Assembly: GCF_001680005.1 (NCBI RefSeq)
Contig: NC_033568.1
Coordinates: forward strand, 1,364,001 to 1,428,000
Reading direction: 5' to 3'
DNA: 64,000 nucleotides
From: Plasmodium coatneyi
Lineage: Eukaryota > Apicomplexa > Aconoidasida > Haemosporida > Plasmodiidae
Every line of letters begins with the position of its first letter. Positions within the stretch are counted from its first letter, which is position 1. Below the pieces are notes generated by a model. That model saw only the letters and a list, made by a program, of their open reading frames with translations, had not been told where the DNA came from and made no database searches. Position numbers and translations under genes: made by a program. Of the stretch, positions 1 through 12,100 are shown piece by piece.

Positions 1-1575
1 ATCCAGAAAATTGACTTGTTTTTTGTTATCCACAGTGTACAATCGCATGGACTTTATTATTTCCTTTTTTATTAATTTCACATTCTTAAATTTGGACACC
101 AAGCTGGTGAACCACACTACGTTGTAAAAATGGGATTTACTTTCCTTAATCATATTTAGGATAAAACCGTACTCACCCCCGACACGACCGCTAGGTAGGT
201 CATTTTTTATTTCACTTTTTTGCAGACCCTCATCCACTTCTTCTTTGATCCCACTGAAATGTTCCTCCTCATTATTGTAGGATGCACCGAAGGGATAATT
301 GGTGTTTAGATTATCATCTTTCGCCCTGGGAGGTTTATCCATATCTGCTTCGATCTGCTCACTACGGATCGTTTTATCCTCTCCGGTGGTGCCAAGCTGG
401 TCGTCCACCTTTTGCGACTCTGTAGATGCACCTTCTTCGGTGTCAAAATAAACCACTTCGTTCACGTGGGCACCGATGTTTCGAAAGGGGTTTCTGTTAA
501 CTTCATCCAAGGAACTGTAAAATGGGGGGTTACAAATGGAGAAAAAAAAAAAGTCTGAATTATTTACAACGTTATGAAATATTTTCCTGGGATTGTTTTG
601 ATACTTGAGCACTATCATGTCCTCTTTGTTATTTAGTAAAACGTTTAAGTAGCAAAGTTTCAAAGAATCTAAGTTTATATCTACCCCTACGAAGGACCAA
701 TTGTATATGCAATTCCCGAGTAGTGGGTATATGCAGTTTGAGCCCACCCCAATGTCTAGTACTTTTATTTGGCTGCCACGCAGCAGGGTGTCCTTCCCCT
801 CGTCATTGGTCTCCCGCAAACAGGGTGCGCATTTGTCTAGCTGTTCCACAGACAGTTCGCCAATCCGTTCGCTAGTTCTTTCATCAGGATTATCACCATG
901 TTTGTCCCCTTTGGAGGCCCCTTCCCCCGGAACCTTCGGCAGCGCAGTCAAATCGGCTATATAGTGCATGTAATTAGCCCTTCCAGGAATGTTCGGACAA
1001 AGGAAGTTTTTCCTACCCCCACATTCCTCCTCTATGGAGGTACTCTCATTGATCAGGACACATTCTTCCTTTTCACTTTTCAAATTTAGTAGCATGTGGT
1101 TGTACTCATTATACTTGATCAAAAGGGTATTCTTAAACTGGGCTAGATCATTAACCTGAACAGTAACATAATCGCCATCTTCACCTTTCGATACTACAGT
1201 TATGTGTTCCAAGGTCCTATCCAGTTTTTTGCATTCTACATATGGCAAATAAAAGTTGAGATCGTAGTACTCCTTCAGCGTAGCTTTACTGAGGAAGTAA
1301 ATAGCTAGCGATTTTTCAAAATTATAAAATAATTTCCCACTATTATTTTTGCGTAAAAATATGTTCAGAAAGGTGTGTTTTTTGCTTAATTCTTCAAAAT
1401 TTGTGAACGAGCTATTTTGTAAATTTCTTTCATGCATCAGTTTGGTGTTCCTACCGTTGTGTTGGGAACTACCACGTTGCTTTCTGTGTGTGCCGTCATA
1501 ATTTGATCCACCCCTCTGGGCTTCCTCTGCCCCTCTGCGGTGGGATCCCTTTTGAATTTTTCTATTTTTCACCAT
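1..1575 (-). CDS. METTL16-like RNA N6-adenosine methyltransferase (3' end outside window)
   Basis: A frame open from an ATG at 1575 down to base 1 (525 codons, no stop), so the C-terminus is missing. Around residue 270 it has a class I methyltransferase SAM-binding motif (LDIGVGSNCIYPLLG, then FVGVDIN), in the form typical of the METTL16/RlmF family. Around residue 350 is the catalytic NPPF motif (SICNPPFY), and near residue 485 a FILNMIKES...VVWFTSLVSK block matching the conserved region after the METTL16 core. Known family members methylate adenosine N6 in U6 snRNA or in rRNA. About 100 hydrophilic residues lie between NPPF and the next conserved block, probably a Plasmodium low-complexity insert. 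The first ~45 residues are basic and look disordered. The family is clear; the RNA target is inferred from relatives. Confidence 0.85.
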   Translation of the reverse strand, partial: MVKNRKIQKGSHRRGAEEAQRGGSNYDGTHRKQRGSSQHNGRNTKLMHERNLQNSSFTNFEELSKKHTFLNIFLRKNNSGKLFYNFEKSLAIYFLSKATLKEYYDLNFYLPYVECKKLDRTLEHITVVSKGEDGDYVTVQVNDLAQFKNTLLIKYNEYNHMLLNLKSEKEECVLINESTSIEEECGGRKNFLCPNIPGRANYMHYIADLTALPKVPGEGASKGDKHGDNPDERTSERIGELSVEQLDKCAPCLRETNDEGKDTLLRGSQIKVLDIGVGSNCIYPLLGNCIYNWSFVGVDINLDSLKLCYLNVLLNNKEDMIVLKYQNNPRKIFHNVVNNSDFFFFSICNPPFYSSLDEVNRNPFRNIGAHVNEVVYFDTEEGASTESQKVDDQLGTTGEDKTIRSEQIEADMDKPPRAKDDNLNTNYPFGASYNNEEEHFSGIKEEVDEGLQKSEIKNDLPSGRVGGEYGFILNMIKESKSHFYNVVWFTSLVSKFKNVKLIKKEIIKSMRLYTVDNKKQVNFLD

Positions 1576-1895
1576 TACGCTGGATTGGTATATACGTTTT
1601 TTTTTTACAGTGACATTTGCTCGTGGGGGTGGGGGATAAAATGGACGATCGGACAAACCACACAGCGGTTAGAACGAAAAATTAAGTGACATGAACGCGG
1701 TGACGAACAAATTAAAAACAGTGCAAATGTTCCACAGGGAGGATCTCAAAAAATAGGGAAATCCATTACAAAAAAAAAAAAAAAACGTGTAAAAAGTGGC
1801 ACACAAAATGGCGCATAGAAACTACGCACAAACGGTCACCCCATATGGAACGCGGAAGTCCCGTTATACCATTTGTAACTACCAGGATCCTATTT
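1576..1895. other. Intergenic spacer with poly-A tract
   Basis: 320 bases between the start of the METTL16-like gene and the stop of Obg, both on the minus strand. It holds a pure A tract near 1770-1785 and no credible coding frame. It should contain the METTL16-like promoter and 5' UTR and the Obg 3' UTR; no specific motif is recognised. Confidence 0.6.
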
Positions 1896-3616
1896 CTAAT
1901 CCCCCTCGAGGGAAAACTCGTACGAGTAATTGCTTATGATAATCCTATCACCCTCCCTTGCACCCACATTTTTCAGCCTAACATTTAAGTTCAGATCATC
2001 TAATATTTTGGCAAAAATTTTTGACGTGTCACTTTTGGAAAAATTAAAAATGTTGGCTTGATTTTCGATATATTTTCCCTTAACGATAAAAACATTTTCT
2101 TTATATTTGTATATTTCAAATTGAGATGGCCTAAAATTGTCACTATTTTCAATTTTTGCAATATCGATTGGTTCAGGTAAGCTTTTTAAAAATTCACTTA
2201 TGATGTTTTCATCATTGATTTGTGAAACTATTTCATTTATCGCTTCTACTGCATTTTCTCCCGTCAATGCAGAGATGCAAAATATGTTTTCTATTTTTAA
2301 ATTTTCCCTTAAATGGTTGATTAGTTTATTCACATTATCTTTTTCCTCTTTGTATATGTCAATTTTGTTCAGTAGCACCACTTCCTTTTTGCCTTTAAAA
2401 ATGGGATCATACTGCACCAAAACGTCTTTTATGTTTCTATACGTTTCTAGTAGGACATCCATGCTGCTGTTTATGTCAAACATGTAAATTAATATTTTGC
2501 AATGTTTCAGGTGTTCCAAGTATTTGTACGATATGTTTGATACTTTTTTGTCCAAGTTTTTTATGATTCCCGGGAAGTCGATAACTGTGTAGTTGTTCTT
2601 TGCAATACTCTTTTCGCCACCCTCACTAATTGTATCGTCCGTCGAGTCAGGTTCTACCTCCAGTAGGTCTTCCGCCTCCTCGTGGTTACCCTCCAAAACG
2701 GCTTCGTCCCCCTCGTTTTCGTTAACAAGGTGGTTTTCCTCCAAAACGGCTTCATCTCCCTTCTTTTCTTTAACCAGGTTGTCCCCTTCTGCACCGTTCT
2801 GGTCCCCCTCCCCCTGGTCCCGCCTAAATATCCCCAGGTTGGGAAACTTGGACGTGTAGCTATAGTTGGCAATTTTTACATTCGCGTTGGTGATCCTATT
2901 CAGCAGCGTGCTTTTCCCCACATTGGGGTAGCCAATAATCCCAAAATCGGTAAAAAATATTTTTTTCAGGAAAATTTTTTTTTCCTTTGTTTTTTCCCCA
3001 AATTGGCAGACAAATGGGATTTTCAGGCTTTTAGTTCTGTAGGAGTAATTTCCCTTTCCACCTTTTCCCCCCAAAGCGATTAGCACTTTTTGTCCATTTA
3101 AATGAATAAAATTAATAAACTTTTTCTCTTCGTCGTATATAATTGTATTCACAGGTATATTAATACATTCGTCTTTTCCATTTTCCCCACTTTGATTATT
3201 GTTTAATCCTTTTCCTCCATTTCCAGCATAGTAAAAAGACTTTAATTTAAGGCTTAGAAAATTATCAATTTTTTTATCTCCAATTAGGTACACATTACCG
3301 CCTTTCCCCCCCGGCCACCGGAAGCGTACTTTTTATTTTTCTTCTGCGAAAATGTTGTAAAACAGCATATGCCATCTCCTCCATTTCCACTCTTAACATT
3401 AATTACACACCGGTCATGGAATTGGTTTTTCTTTATCTGCTTTTTCATGCAGTGTAGCTTATTTGCTGTGCGACTTGAGCGCTTCTTACCTTCCTTGCAC
3501 TTTATGCTGCTGTTAACAAAGAGGGTATTCTGCCTTCCACGCTTGGAAGGAAAACTATACAAAACTGCCCTCTTGTGGAATATCATTAGCAGCAGAATGG
3601 TAAATCCAATATGCAT
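1896..3616 (-). CDS. Obg-family GTPase, organelle-targeted, with apparent frameshift
   Basis: Obg GTPases assist large-subunit ribosome assembly. Two overlapping frames together make one protein. The upstream part (3616-3284) starts with a hydrophobic leader (MHIGFTILLLMIF), then a basic stretch, then the start of the glycine-rich Obg fold (SGNGGDG, ASGGRGG). The downstream part (3293-1896) resumes at NVYLIGDKK and continues with AGNGGKG and GGKGGKGN, then the G domain: G1 GYPNVGKS, G2/PNLG, G3 DFPGII, G4 NKID, G5 SALTG. An acidic insert of about 70 residues with near-repeated segments sits between PNLG and DFPG. The frames are joined only if one base is added in a run of seven C (plus strand, 3306-3312). 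Signal-like leader plus basic extension suggests the apicoplast (inference; a mitochondrial site is possible). ATG 3616 is the first in frame after a stop at 3710. Confidence 0.85.
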
Positions 3617-4514
3617 ATTCCTTTTGAGTGTCCTAATTTCATCCCTACTGAGGGAGGAGTGGAAACTTGTGACGAGGATCCTTATATATGTGATGCTCCT
3701 GCGACCGTTTCATTGTGCAAAAGGAAGAAAATGATACAACCATCTATATATGTATATATTTTTTTCTTCTCCAATTTGGTGACAAAGGAAGAGGAGGTCA
3801 ACTCGAAAGAGATGTGCCTGGCCGAGTTGCCTACATAAAAGTGGGCATCCCGCTAAGGCTAGCAAGGGGGAGTACATATATACGTATATATATGTGTGCG
3901 TTTTATTTTTTTTTTTTCTTTCCGATTGGGTCACAGCGGCACAACTTGTCAGAAAAACCCTTTCGGCAAAAAATCGTTGTATTCAAAATTAAGTTTCCTC
4001 ATTTGCGTTTTAAAAGGGGGGTATAACCCCGACGTGTTATGTGCACCTCTTCACCAGTTAACATCACACGCATAACGTGGAATCATTAGCTTCTTTCAAA
4101 GAGTGACAAATGAATCGGTGAAAAAATTACAATTTTTATATGTTATAGCAAACGCAACGGAAGGAATACAAAAAATAAGCACAGCAACTGAGCGATGTGC
4201 GCGTGTTTTTGAATTAAATTCGGGAGCCGGTTGGGCAAAAGAGCACATTTGGGAAAACAAAAAATGTTAGCATGAATAACAACTGTGTGCAACGCATGTA
4301 TGACCACACAGCTGTGCGCTGAATTTTTGCTTAACGAAAAATTTGTAAAAAAAAAAAAAAAAAAATAAATGGACAGGCAGGCAGGCTCACAAATGAGCAA
4401 AAAGGAAACAAACAAATGGATGAACAAAAAAACGAACGAATGAACGAATGGATGAACGAATTGATGAACGCATTGTTGCCACACCACTGCCAACGTCGCT
4501 GCCGCAAAACCCAG
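3617..4514. other. Intergenic region with A tract and degenerate short repeats
   Basis: About 900 bases between the Obg start and the NOM1-like stop, both minus. It contains TATA-rich microsatellite-like stretches (3740-3900), an A tract near 4347-4366 and a degenerate GAAC/GAAT repeat. No frame has the composition of the neighbouring genes. It presumably holds the Obg promoter and the NOM1-like 3' UTR. Confidence 0.5.
4396..4473. repeat. Degenerate GAAC/GAAT/GGAT tetranucleotide array
   Basis: Plus strand reads as repeated AAAC, GAAC, GAAT and GGAT units (for example GAACGAATGGATGAACGAAT). The array ends about 40 bases beyond the stop codon of the NOM1-like gene, so it would lie in that transcript's 3' UTR. 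Confidence 0.7.
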
Positions 4515-7443
4515 TTACTGTTCTTCCTTTTCCGCCCCCAGAAAGGCGAAAAACTTCTCAGCATATCTTATCTTAAAGTTGGGGTACACGCGCATGATGT
4601 TATCTTCCTCGTCAAATATGTACTTCTTTAGAATTCCCTTAAAAGCAGAAATGGTGGAGCTTCCCAAGTGGCCGCTCTGCGTGGTCTGCATTATATGACA
4701 CCACAGTTCACTGTTGGTGGTTAAGTCACCCGACTTGTCATGGAGCGAAATTAAAATGAAAACGGTTTTCAAGAAAAAGAAAAGGTTACAATGTTGCTGT
4801 TTTTTTTTCCCTCCCATTTCGTGTGGATCCATTTCGATAAATTTGAAAATGCGAAAATTCAACAACTTCTCTTTAAACAGAAAGGTAAATAATTTACTTA
4901 AAAAAAGGACTTGCTTTAAATCGTAATTATTGATATTCTTCAAGTAATTTATAAAAATTGTTTTTAAGCTGAATAAAAATATTCTACTTTTAACGTTGGA
5001 AATATTTCTTAACATCTTCGCATAGGCAACTTTATATTTTTTTTCATACAACAGGGTTTGAATAATTGTTTGGATGACATGAGGGATGTTTTTCTTCTTT
5101 TTTAAAATTAAGGATAAATTGTGCACACACTCATTTACGTCCAGACTATTTTTTATAATTAAGAAAATTTTTTTCGGTAAAATTCCCTGAATTTTATATT
5201 TTTTTAAAAGTTTACCAAAGTGGGATTCGTTAAAATATTCTTCTTCCCCTGTCATTAAATAATTTAGCTTACAGAATTTGTTCTTCACAGATTTTGCTTC
5301 ATCTTCTCCGACAGGGTTATTGTCCCTGTTGTCTGTCTTATTATCGCTCTCGACTAGTGTACCAATTGTACACATATCCTTTTTTTCCATTTCTTCGTAT
5401 TCTCTGCTTTTTCTCCTCTTTGCGCCTTTTTTTCCTCCCTGTGTGTTGGCACATTCGGCACTTTTAAAAATATTTAAGAATGAAAATGATACCATTTTCC
5501 CCTTGAAGTTATATTTATTTTCAAACTCATTTAAGACGCTAAAGAGGAATTCAAATTTGTTTAAAAAGTGAAATTTCATTGTGCCATTTTTTAAATCATC
5601 AATATCTTTGATCAGAAATCGTAATTTGCTTCTTTCGATGCAAATATTATTCTGCACGATATAATTGTCGATCTGTTTTTTTAAATACTCCGTTATATAA
5701 TTCAAGTGACTGCCATCTTCACTTTTTAGCTTCATTCCGCAAATCTTCAAAATGATAATTATATTGTCCACGCTGCTAATGCTTATGTCTTCACACAGCA
5801 AGTTAATTATATCTGTTATGCAGTCGAAATCGAGGTAACTGAGGGCATAGAACAGGCAAAAGCTCTTCAGCACGTTTCTCAGAATTATTTTAAAATTTTG
5901 GTATTTCTCCTGTTCCTCTTGGGTAACTAGAAAATTATTTTGCGGGCTGCTCTGCTTCCCGCTGTTTGTACATCCCTGCTTGGGGACACCATATTGGTTT
6001 GCTTCACTTGGACCAGTTAGCGCCGCACTTTGTCCATTTTGAGCAGTACTCTCGTTTCCAGCTTGGGGATTGTCATGGTTTAGGGCCACGATACTGCTCA
6101 GCTCATTCTCCCTTTCTACTTTTCTCATTAAATTACGATTGTTCTCGTAGAGTTGTTTAAAAATCCCGGTTAGGGCTTTTAAAAAATCTTTCAGCAAATT
6201 CTGGTATACCAAATTGTTCAGCACACAAATTACCACCACGCATATGCATATGTGAATATCTGTAGCATTTACATTGTTAAAATGGTTGCACGCTATTTTG
6301 GTGAGGACCTCATTAAACATAACCTTCAATTTCACGTCGTCCAGGTCGTGAAAATATTTGCACAGATCTTGAATAATGGATTTTATATTAAACTCGGACG
6401 TTTTGTTTAGAGAAATCATGAGAAATTTCTCTATCTTTTTCGCTTCTTCGGGATAGTTGGGTGCCTTTTTCTTCTTCTTCTTTTCCGCTTTGGGGGCTTT
6501 CTTCCCTTCATTTGCCCTCCTGAGGGGGGGTATCCCCCCCTCCCCCTCTGAGTCTTCTTCCGTTCCGTTTTGCGCTACCCCTGTTTGACTTTTCTTCTTC
6601 TTCCTCTTCTTTTTCTTCTTTTTTTTCTCTGTGTCTTCCTCGCTTGGTGCATCACCTTGATCTTCACTTAGAATCCCCTCTTCCTCAGAGGACCTTCCCA
6701 CCGTGTCATCACCCCCCCGCAGGGCATTGTCACCCTTTTTTTTACATTTTTTTTTATAACTTTTCTGAAATTCGCCAAATATTATGTCGGTCAATTTTAG
6801 CAAATTCGAGTCAAACCCGTCCTTCTCCAACTGTTTAAAAATTTTCTCCTCGTTATTTTTCCCATCATCCTTGTTAAGCTTTAACTTCTTCGACAGGTAC
6901 GATAGTAACTGATTATCCTTTTCTTGCTCGGCAGATATATCATACTTAATTTTACTATGGGATGTTTTTTTTTGCTTTTTGGGTGGGGAGTTTAAATTGT
7001 TGCCGTCGCTGTAATTTCTTTTTCTCTTGATATTTCCTTTGTCCTGTTTTGTTGGCCTTCCCTCGAGCGATTCATCAGGGGTATGGATTGTGGGAATATT
7101 TCTTCTCTGGGCATTTTTTTTCCTTTTGGAAAAAAGGAGCTTCTTTTCCTTTTTTTGTAGCCTGGCCAATTTTCTCAGTTCCCTCCTGTTCCGGATGTTA
7201 CCTGTATGTTATGGGCAAGCATGTGCATATTAGTGGGCCTCCAAATGAGCATTAGTACAAACAAATAGGTTCGTTATTTACATACGAAAAATGATTACGC
7301 GAAGAAGCCTAATTAGGACAATCCCCACGCGGAGGTGCGAAAGGGGAGGACTGTTGACACAAATAGGAGGGAATTAATTTCCACCCCCCAAAGTATAGCT
7401 TATGCAGATATATATTTATACCTCTATTCGGGTACAATGGCAT
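4515..7443 (-). CDS. NOM1/Sgd1-like nucleolar MIF4G-domain protein
   Basis: NOM1/Sgd1 proteins act in small-subunit rRNA processing in the nucleolus. Two exons: 7443-7422 (MPLYPNR) and 7201-4515. The donor is GTATAA and the acceptor ATACAG, phase 1, giving 902 residues. The N-terminal third is very basic (KKKKKKKRKKKK runs) with acidic patches, as expected of nucleolar proteins. Near residue 105 is the family signature LLSYLSKKLKLN. From about 265 a helical MIF4G-type domain begins (MISLNKTSEFNIKSI), and from about 690 an MA3-type helical region (ILPKKIFLIIKNSL). No ATG in the long second exon is as good a start as exon 1, because NIRNRRELRKLARLQ upstream of its first possible start looks coding. 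Family assignment rests on the order of conserved blocks; the first exon is my inference from splice phase. Confidence 0.82.
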
Positions 7444-9068
7444 GTTTTTCCAAAGAGGGGCTTAACAATTGTATGTCCTGAAATTGAGATAGGGCTGCGG
7501 ATGGATTATACCACCACAACTAACTCTTGATAATCCTTTGGGTCAGGAAGCCAAAACGGGCAGGTACGAAAATGCAAAATGGAGCTCGCCGTAGAAATGT
7601 TATTTTCTTCTACGTATAAAATATTCTATAGGGTTATCCTTCCATTTTGTACAACTTCAACTTTAACTTCAATTTGGAATTGGAACTCCAACTTGTTCTA
7701 CCTGCGTATTGCGCTTAAGTATATTTTCTTCTACAACATTGGAATATTTTGCAAATTTTAAAAGAGATTTTTCTACCCACAACGGTGGCAGGATTTTTTT
7801 GTTTTGTTTTCCTACGTGGCCCCAATTTTAGTCGATTTCTGCGGGCTGCAATGACAACATGCAGCGCGGTAATTAATTATAAACTGCAAAGGGGGAGCTC
7901 CAAATTGCGAAAACATCAAAGTACGCGGTAAATTATGGCGCTAATATTTTTTTCATTTAAACTATAAAAAGGGTTTATATAGAAAGCTGTAATAAAATAT
8001 GTTTAAAAGGTTAAAAAATAAAATATATTTTTTTTTTTTTTTTTTTTTCCCCGCCTTTTGCGGAACCACAGCAACCCCGAAAGCGGGGTGTTCTATTATG
8101 TAGGGAACGACTGAGAGAAAAAAGCGCTACACGTGCATACGTATATAAGTAAATGTGAAAATGCGAACACAATTGTGCAAATGGAAACATACATATCCAA
8201 TTCGTGGAGGGTATTATATGCATAATTTACAAAGCTGTGTATGTACATATGCGAAATATTTTGTGCCTTCTCAAAATATGTGGCGCATTTTTTTCGTGAA
8301 TAATTTGAGAACAAAGAAGAGATAGGAATAGGGTTCCATTTTTATTAGCTCCCATTGACGTGTGTTTTCGCGTATACACGTATTTATGAGGGTACGTGCC
8401 TATGAGCCTGCATGTGCATTTGTGAAGCGGCCGGGACGTACACCAGTCCGTATGTGGCACGTAGCTTTACATAATACGTGTGTAATTGTAACAAAGGGAA
8501 AAGGCATGTGCGTGTGAACCCTCATTCGAAGCTCTTCGGTGGTCGTGCAGGCATGCGTTGCTTTAATTGCAATGCCAATTATTAATGCACAATTACATAT
8601 CATGTAATTCTTCAGTCTGCTTAAAATGGAAGTAACATATGGCTGTAGAACCATCCTGTTTAAGTAACCCCCCTCCCCAGCACCACGTGCATTTCTCCTA
8701 TGAAAGCATGATTAAAAGGGAGCAATGACTGTCACAAAAATTGGCAAGACTAAATGAATTTTCCACTTTTTCCTTTTTTTTGTTCTTCTGTTTTTTAGTT
8801 GTTTTCCCCTTTCGGGGGCTCAGAAAATGCCAATAGTTGCTAAAACGCGTATGCAGCAGAGCGCCAATTTAGCACAAGGCGAATCGCTGCATGGTGCGTA
8901 TCAGTGTGAATATATGCCACGTAAGCCAAATCGGCTACCACAGCTTGCGCCCTATGTTTGTATTTCGTGACAAATGCGTTTCACACGTCACGTGTTTATA
9001 TGCACAGTTGTGTGTCTATGCGGGTGTCTAAACTTATAAGAAGGGACATGTGCACATGCAGATGATCC

Positions 9069-9099
<31 letters not shown>

Positions 9100-9163
9100 C
9101 TTTTCCTTTGGGGAGGAGGGGGGGTCATCACTACTACCTAAGTAAAATGATTTCGATGAGAAG
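7444..9163. promoter_or_regulatory. Divergent intergenic region between NOM1-like gene and PREX
   Basis: 1.7 kb separating two genes transcribed away from each other, so it should carry both promoters and 5' UTRs. It holds a T tract at about 8030-8048 and a long T tract at about 9072-9099 directly upstream of the PREX start. No defined transcription-factor site is claimed and no coding frame is convincing. Confidence 0.5.
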
Positions 9164-12100
9164 ATGGTTCGTTGTCAATTCTTCCTTCTTTACCTAATCC
9201 TTATCCATTATGTGGTAGCAGTTCGAAATAAAAGTAGGCCGAAAGTGGATTTTTACTTGAAGACGAATTGCGAGTTGGTGAAGAGGCGAAAGAATGGCTC
9301 GAAGACATATTTCAAGAGGAAAGGGTGGGGTGAGGATTTGGGTTCTCGGGCATGCTATGATCAGCTCATAGGGGGTAGAAGTAACCGAAGTAGTGGTGGT
9401 AACCGCCGGAAGAGCGGCTTGCTGCGCGCCACGAGCACGTTCGTATCCAAGTACTACAAAATAAACATAAACGACGTGTACAGCTACCTGAATAGGAAGA
9501 AGTATGAGTATATAGAGACAGACGTGAAGATAACGCTTAAGTACTGCCCCTTTTGCCCACCACACAAGTATAAATATGATAATATGTACAAGCATGAAAT
9601 TTTTAAAAACACCGGAAATAGTTACTGCCACAGGTGCGGGTATAAAGGCAGCTTCTACGATTTTAAACTAAAAATGGGAGACTTGGTAACAAGCAATTTC
9701 GAAAACAACGTTGTAAGCAATACCTCCTATGAGGAGGAGGAAAAAATAACCTTCAACGATGTTAAGGTGTATAACATGAATTTGTTATACTCCAAGGAGG
9801 CAGAAGCGGCAAGGAAATATCTAATCGAAGACAGAAAGCTAAATTTAGAAACGCTAAAAAAGTATTATATAGGATTTTCCATCATGGAATTTCAGTCGCT
9901 AGAAAATTCAGGAAAATTTGAAAAACACGAATGTTTAATTTTCCCCTTTATTAAGAAAGCGAATGATATGAATTCGATAGGGCTAAATGGAAATAAAAAC
10001 AACACGAATGAAAAAGACTCGTACGAAATTGTTCGCATAAAGGTAAGAAGCTTAAGGGATAAAGGGTACATGAGATTATACCCCAAAAATGTGAAAGACG
10101 AAATGAAATTATTCTTTTTTGGAGACCATTTGGTTAATAATTCTGAGGAGGTTGTCCTGACAGAAGGGGAGATAGATGCCATGACTGTAAGTCAGGAGAC
10201 GAATTATGCCGCCATTTCTCTTCCTAATGGGTCGAAATCTCTTCCTATATATTTGTTGCCATATTTGGAAAGGTTCAAAAAAATACACCTGTGGCTTGAT
10301 TTTGACAAGGCCGGGAAATCCAGCGTCTTTAATTTTGTCAATAAAATTGGTCTCGGCCGGACTAACGTAATAAACGATACGAATGTGCAGTATCTCGATG
10401 AACAGCTGTTTGAAAGGAAGAGGAAAAATTTGTTAACGAAAGGGGGTCTCCTCTTACCCCTAACGGTGGGTGATAACCCCATCGGCGCAGCGGAGCAGAA
10501 ACAGGGTGTTATTAAGGAAAATACGCAAAGTGATGTAAAGGATGGAAAAGGCCACAACACAGCTGTAGATCCCTCGTCAGGTACAAACAAATCAGATCTG
10601 AAAATAGAGGAAAAGGCGAAAAATGAAAGTGACAGTAGAAACAATCCGATCTGTGGTAATAGGGGAAATACCCAAGAGGAGGCGCAAAAAAAAGTAAATG
10701 AAAAATCCACAGGTAGAACGTTCCACTTTGTACAGAACAATATTATGTACATACCAAACAACATCGTTGTGAAGGACGCCAATGACTGTCTAAAGCATAA
10801 CATAGATATACGATTTTTTATAGAAAATAGCGAAAAGGTAAAACACAGCCAAATATTAAACTTCAATGATTTGAGACAAAACATTTTGGAAGAATTAAAA
10901 TACCCGGATAGAATAAATGGAATTAAAAGTAAGACTATTCCTTCTTTGAATAAATTTCTATATGGCCTACGCATGGGAGAATTATCCATATGGACAGGTC
11001 CAACAGGGGTAGGAAAAACAACCCTTTTGTCTCAACTTTCGCTAGATTATTGCATCCAGGGGGTATCTACCCTTTGGGGGTCCTTCGAAATTAATAACAT
11101 AAAACTTGGAAAAGTAATGTTAAATCAATTTTGTGGAAAAAACTTAGAAAAAAATATTGAGCTATTTGATCTGTACGCAGATAAGTTTGAATTATTGCCG
11201 CTAAAATTTTTAAAGTTTCATGGAAGCACAAATATAGACCAAGTGTTGGATGCCATGGATTATGCAGTTTATGCCTACGATGTGAAGCACATCATTATTG
11301 ACAATTTACAGTTTATGCTAAATATAAATAAATTTTCTGACATTTATGAACTGCAAAATATTGCTATAGATAAATTTAGATCGTTTAGCACAAATAAAAA
11401 CGTGCATATCACTTTGGTTGTTCACCCAAGGAAGGAGGACAACAATCTTCTGTCCATTGCGTCTGTTTTTGGTAGCGTTAAATCTACACAGGAAGCCGAT
11501 AACGTGTTCATCATTCAGAGACATGTATCCAAAACGAATGAAACTGTTTTTTTTATAGACATTAAAAAGAACAGGTTTAAGGGCAGCTTGGGTAGAATCC
11601 CCTACTTATACAATAAGGAAAATATGACCATTAAGGAAATGTCCATTGGCTACTTAAATGATGCCATATCGAGTAGCGGTTACGTGTCCAAGGGTACTAC
11701 CCCTCCTTCTAATTTTGTTCCAAACGTTGGGCCACTACGTGATGGTCTGGACTTCACTCTCTGTGATGAGTACGATTATATGAAGCAGTTGGACGACGAG
11801 TACGAATCCAAACACGCAGTGCGTAGGTACCGCGTTGGCGCTGATGCAAGGGTTACTGGTGTGGGGAGTGCAAGTACGAACAGCCCTAATGCGTCCCCCT
11901 CGAACCGCGCACAGAACGAAAGTAGGAGCGATAGCGGCTCTGTGGGCTCCTCACGCAATAACCAAAATAAAGATAACAAGTCGATCCATCATGTAGGCGG
12001 CCAAGAGGATGACCCCACGAATAATAATCGATTAGTTACTACAAACAGTAGGAGCGAAGAAGGAAGCATAAAAAACATATTGAGGGGACCCGACCGAGGC

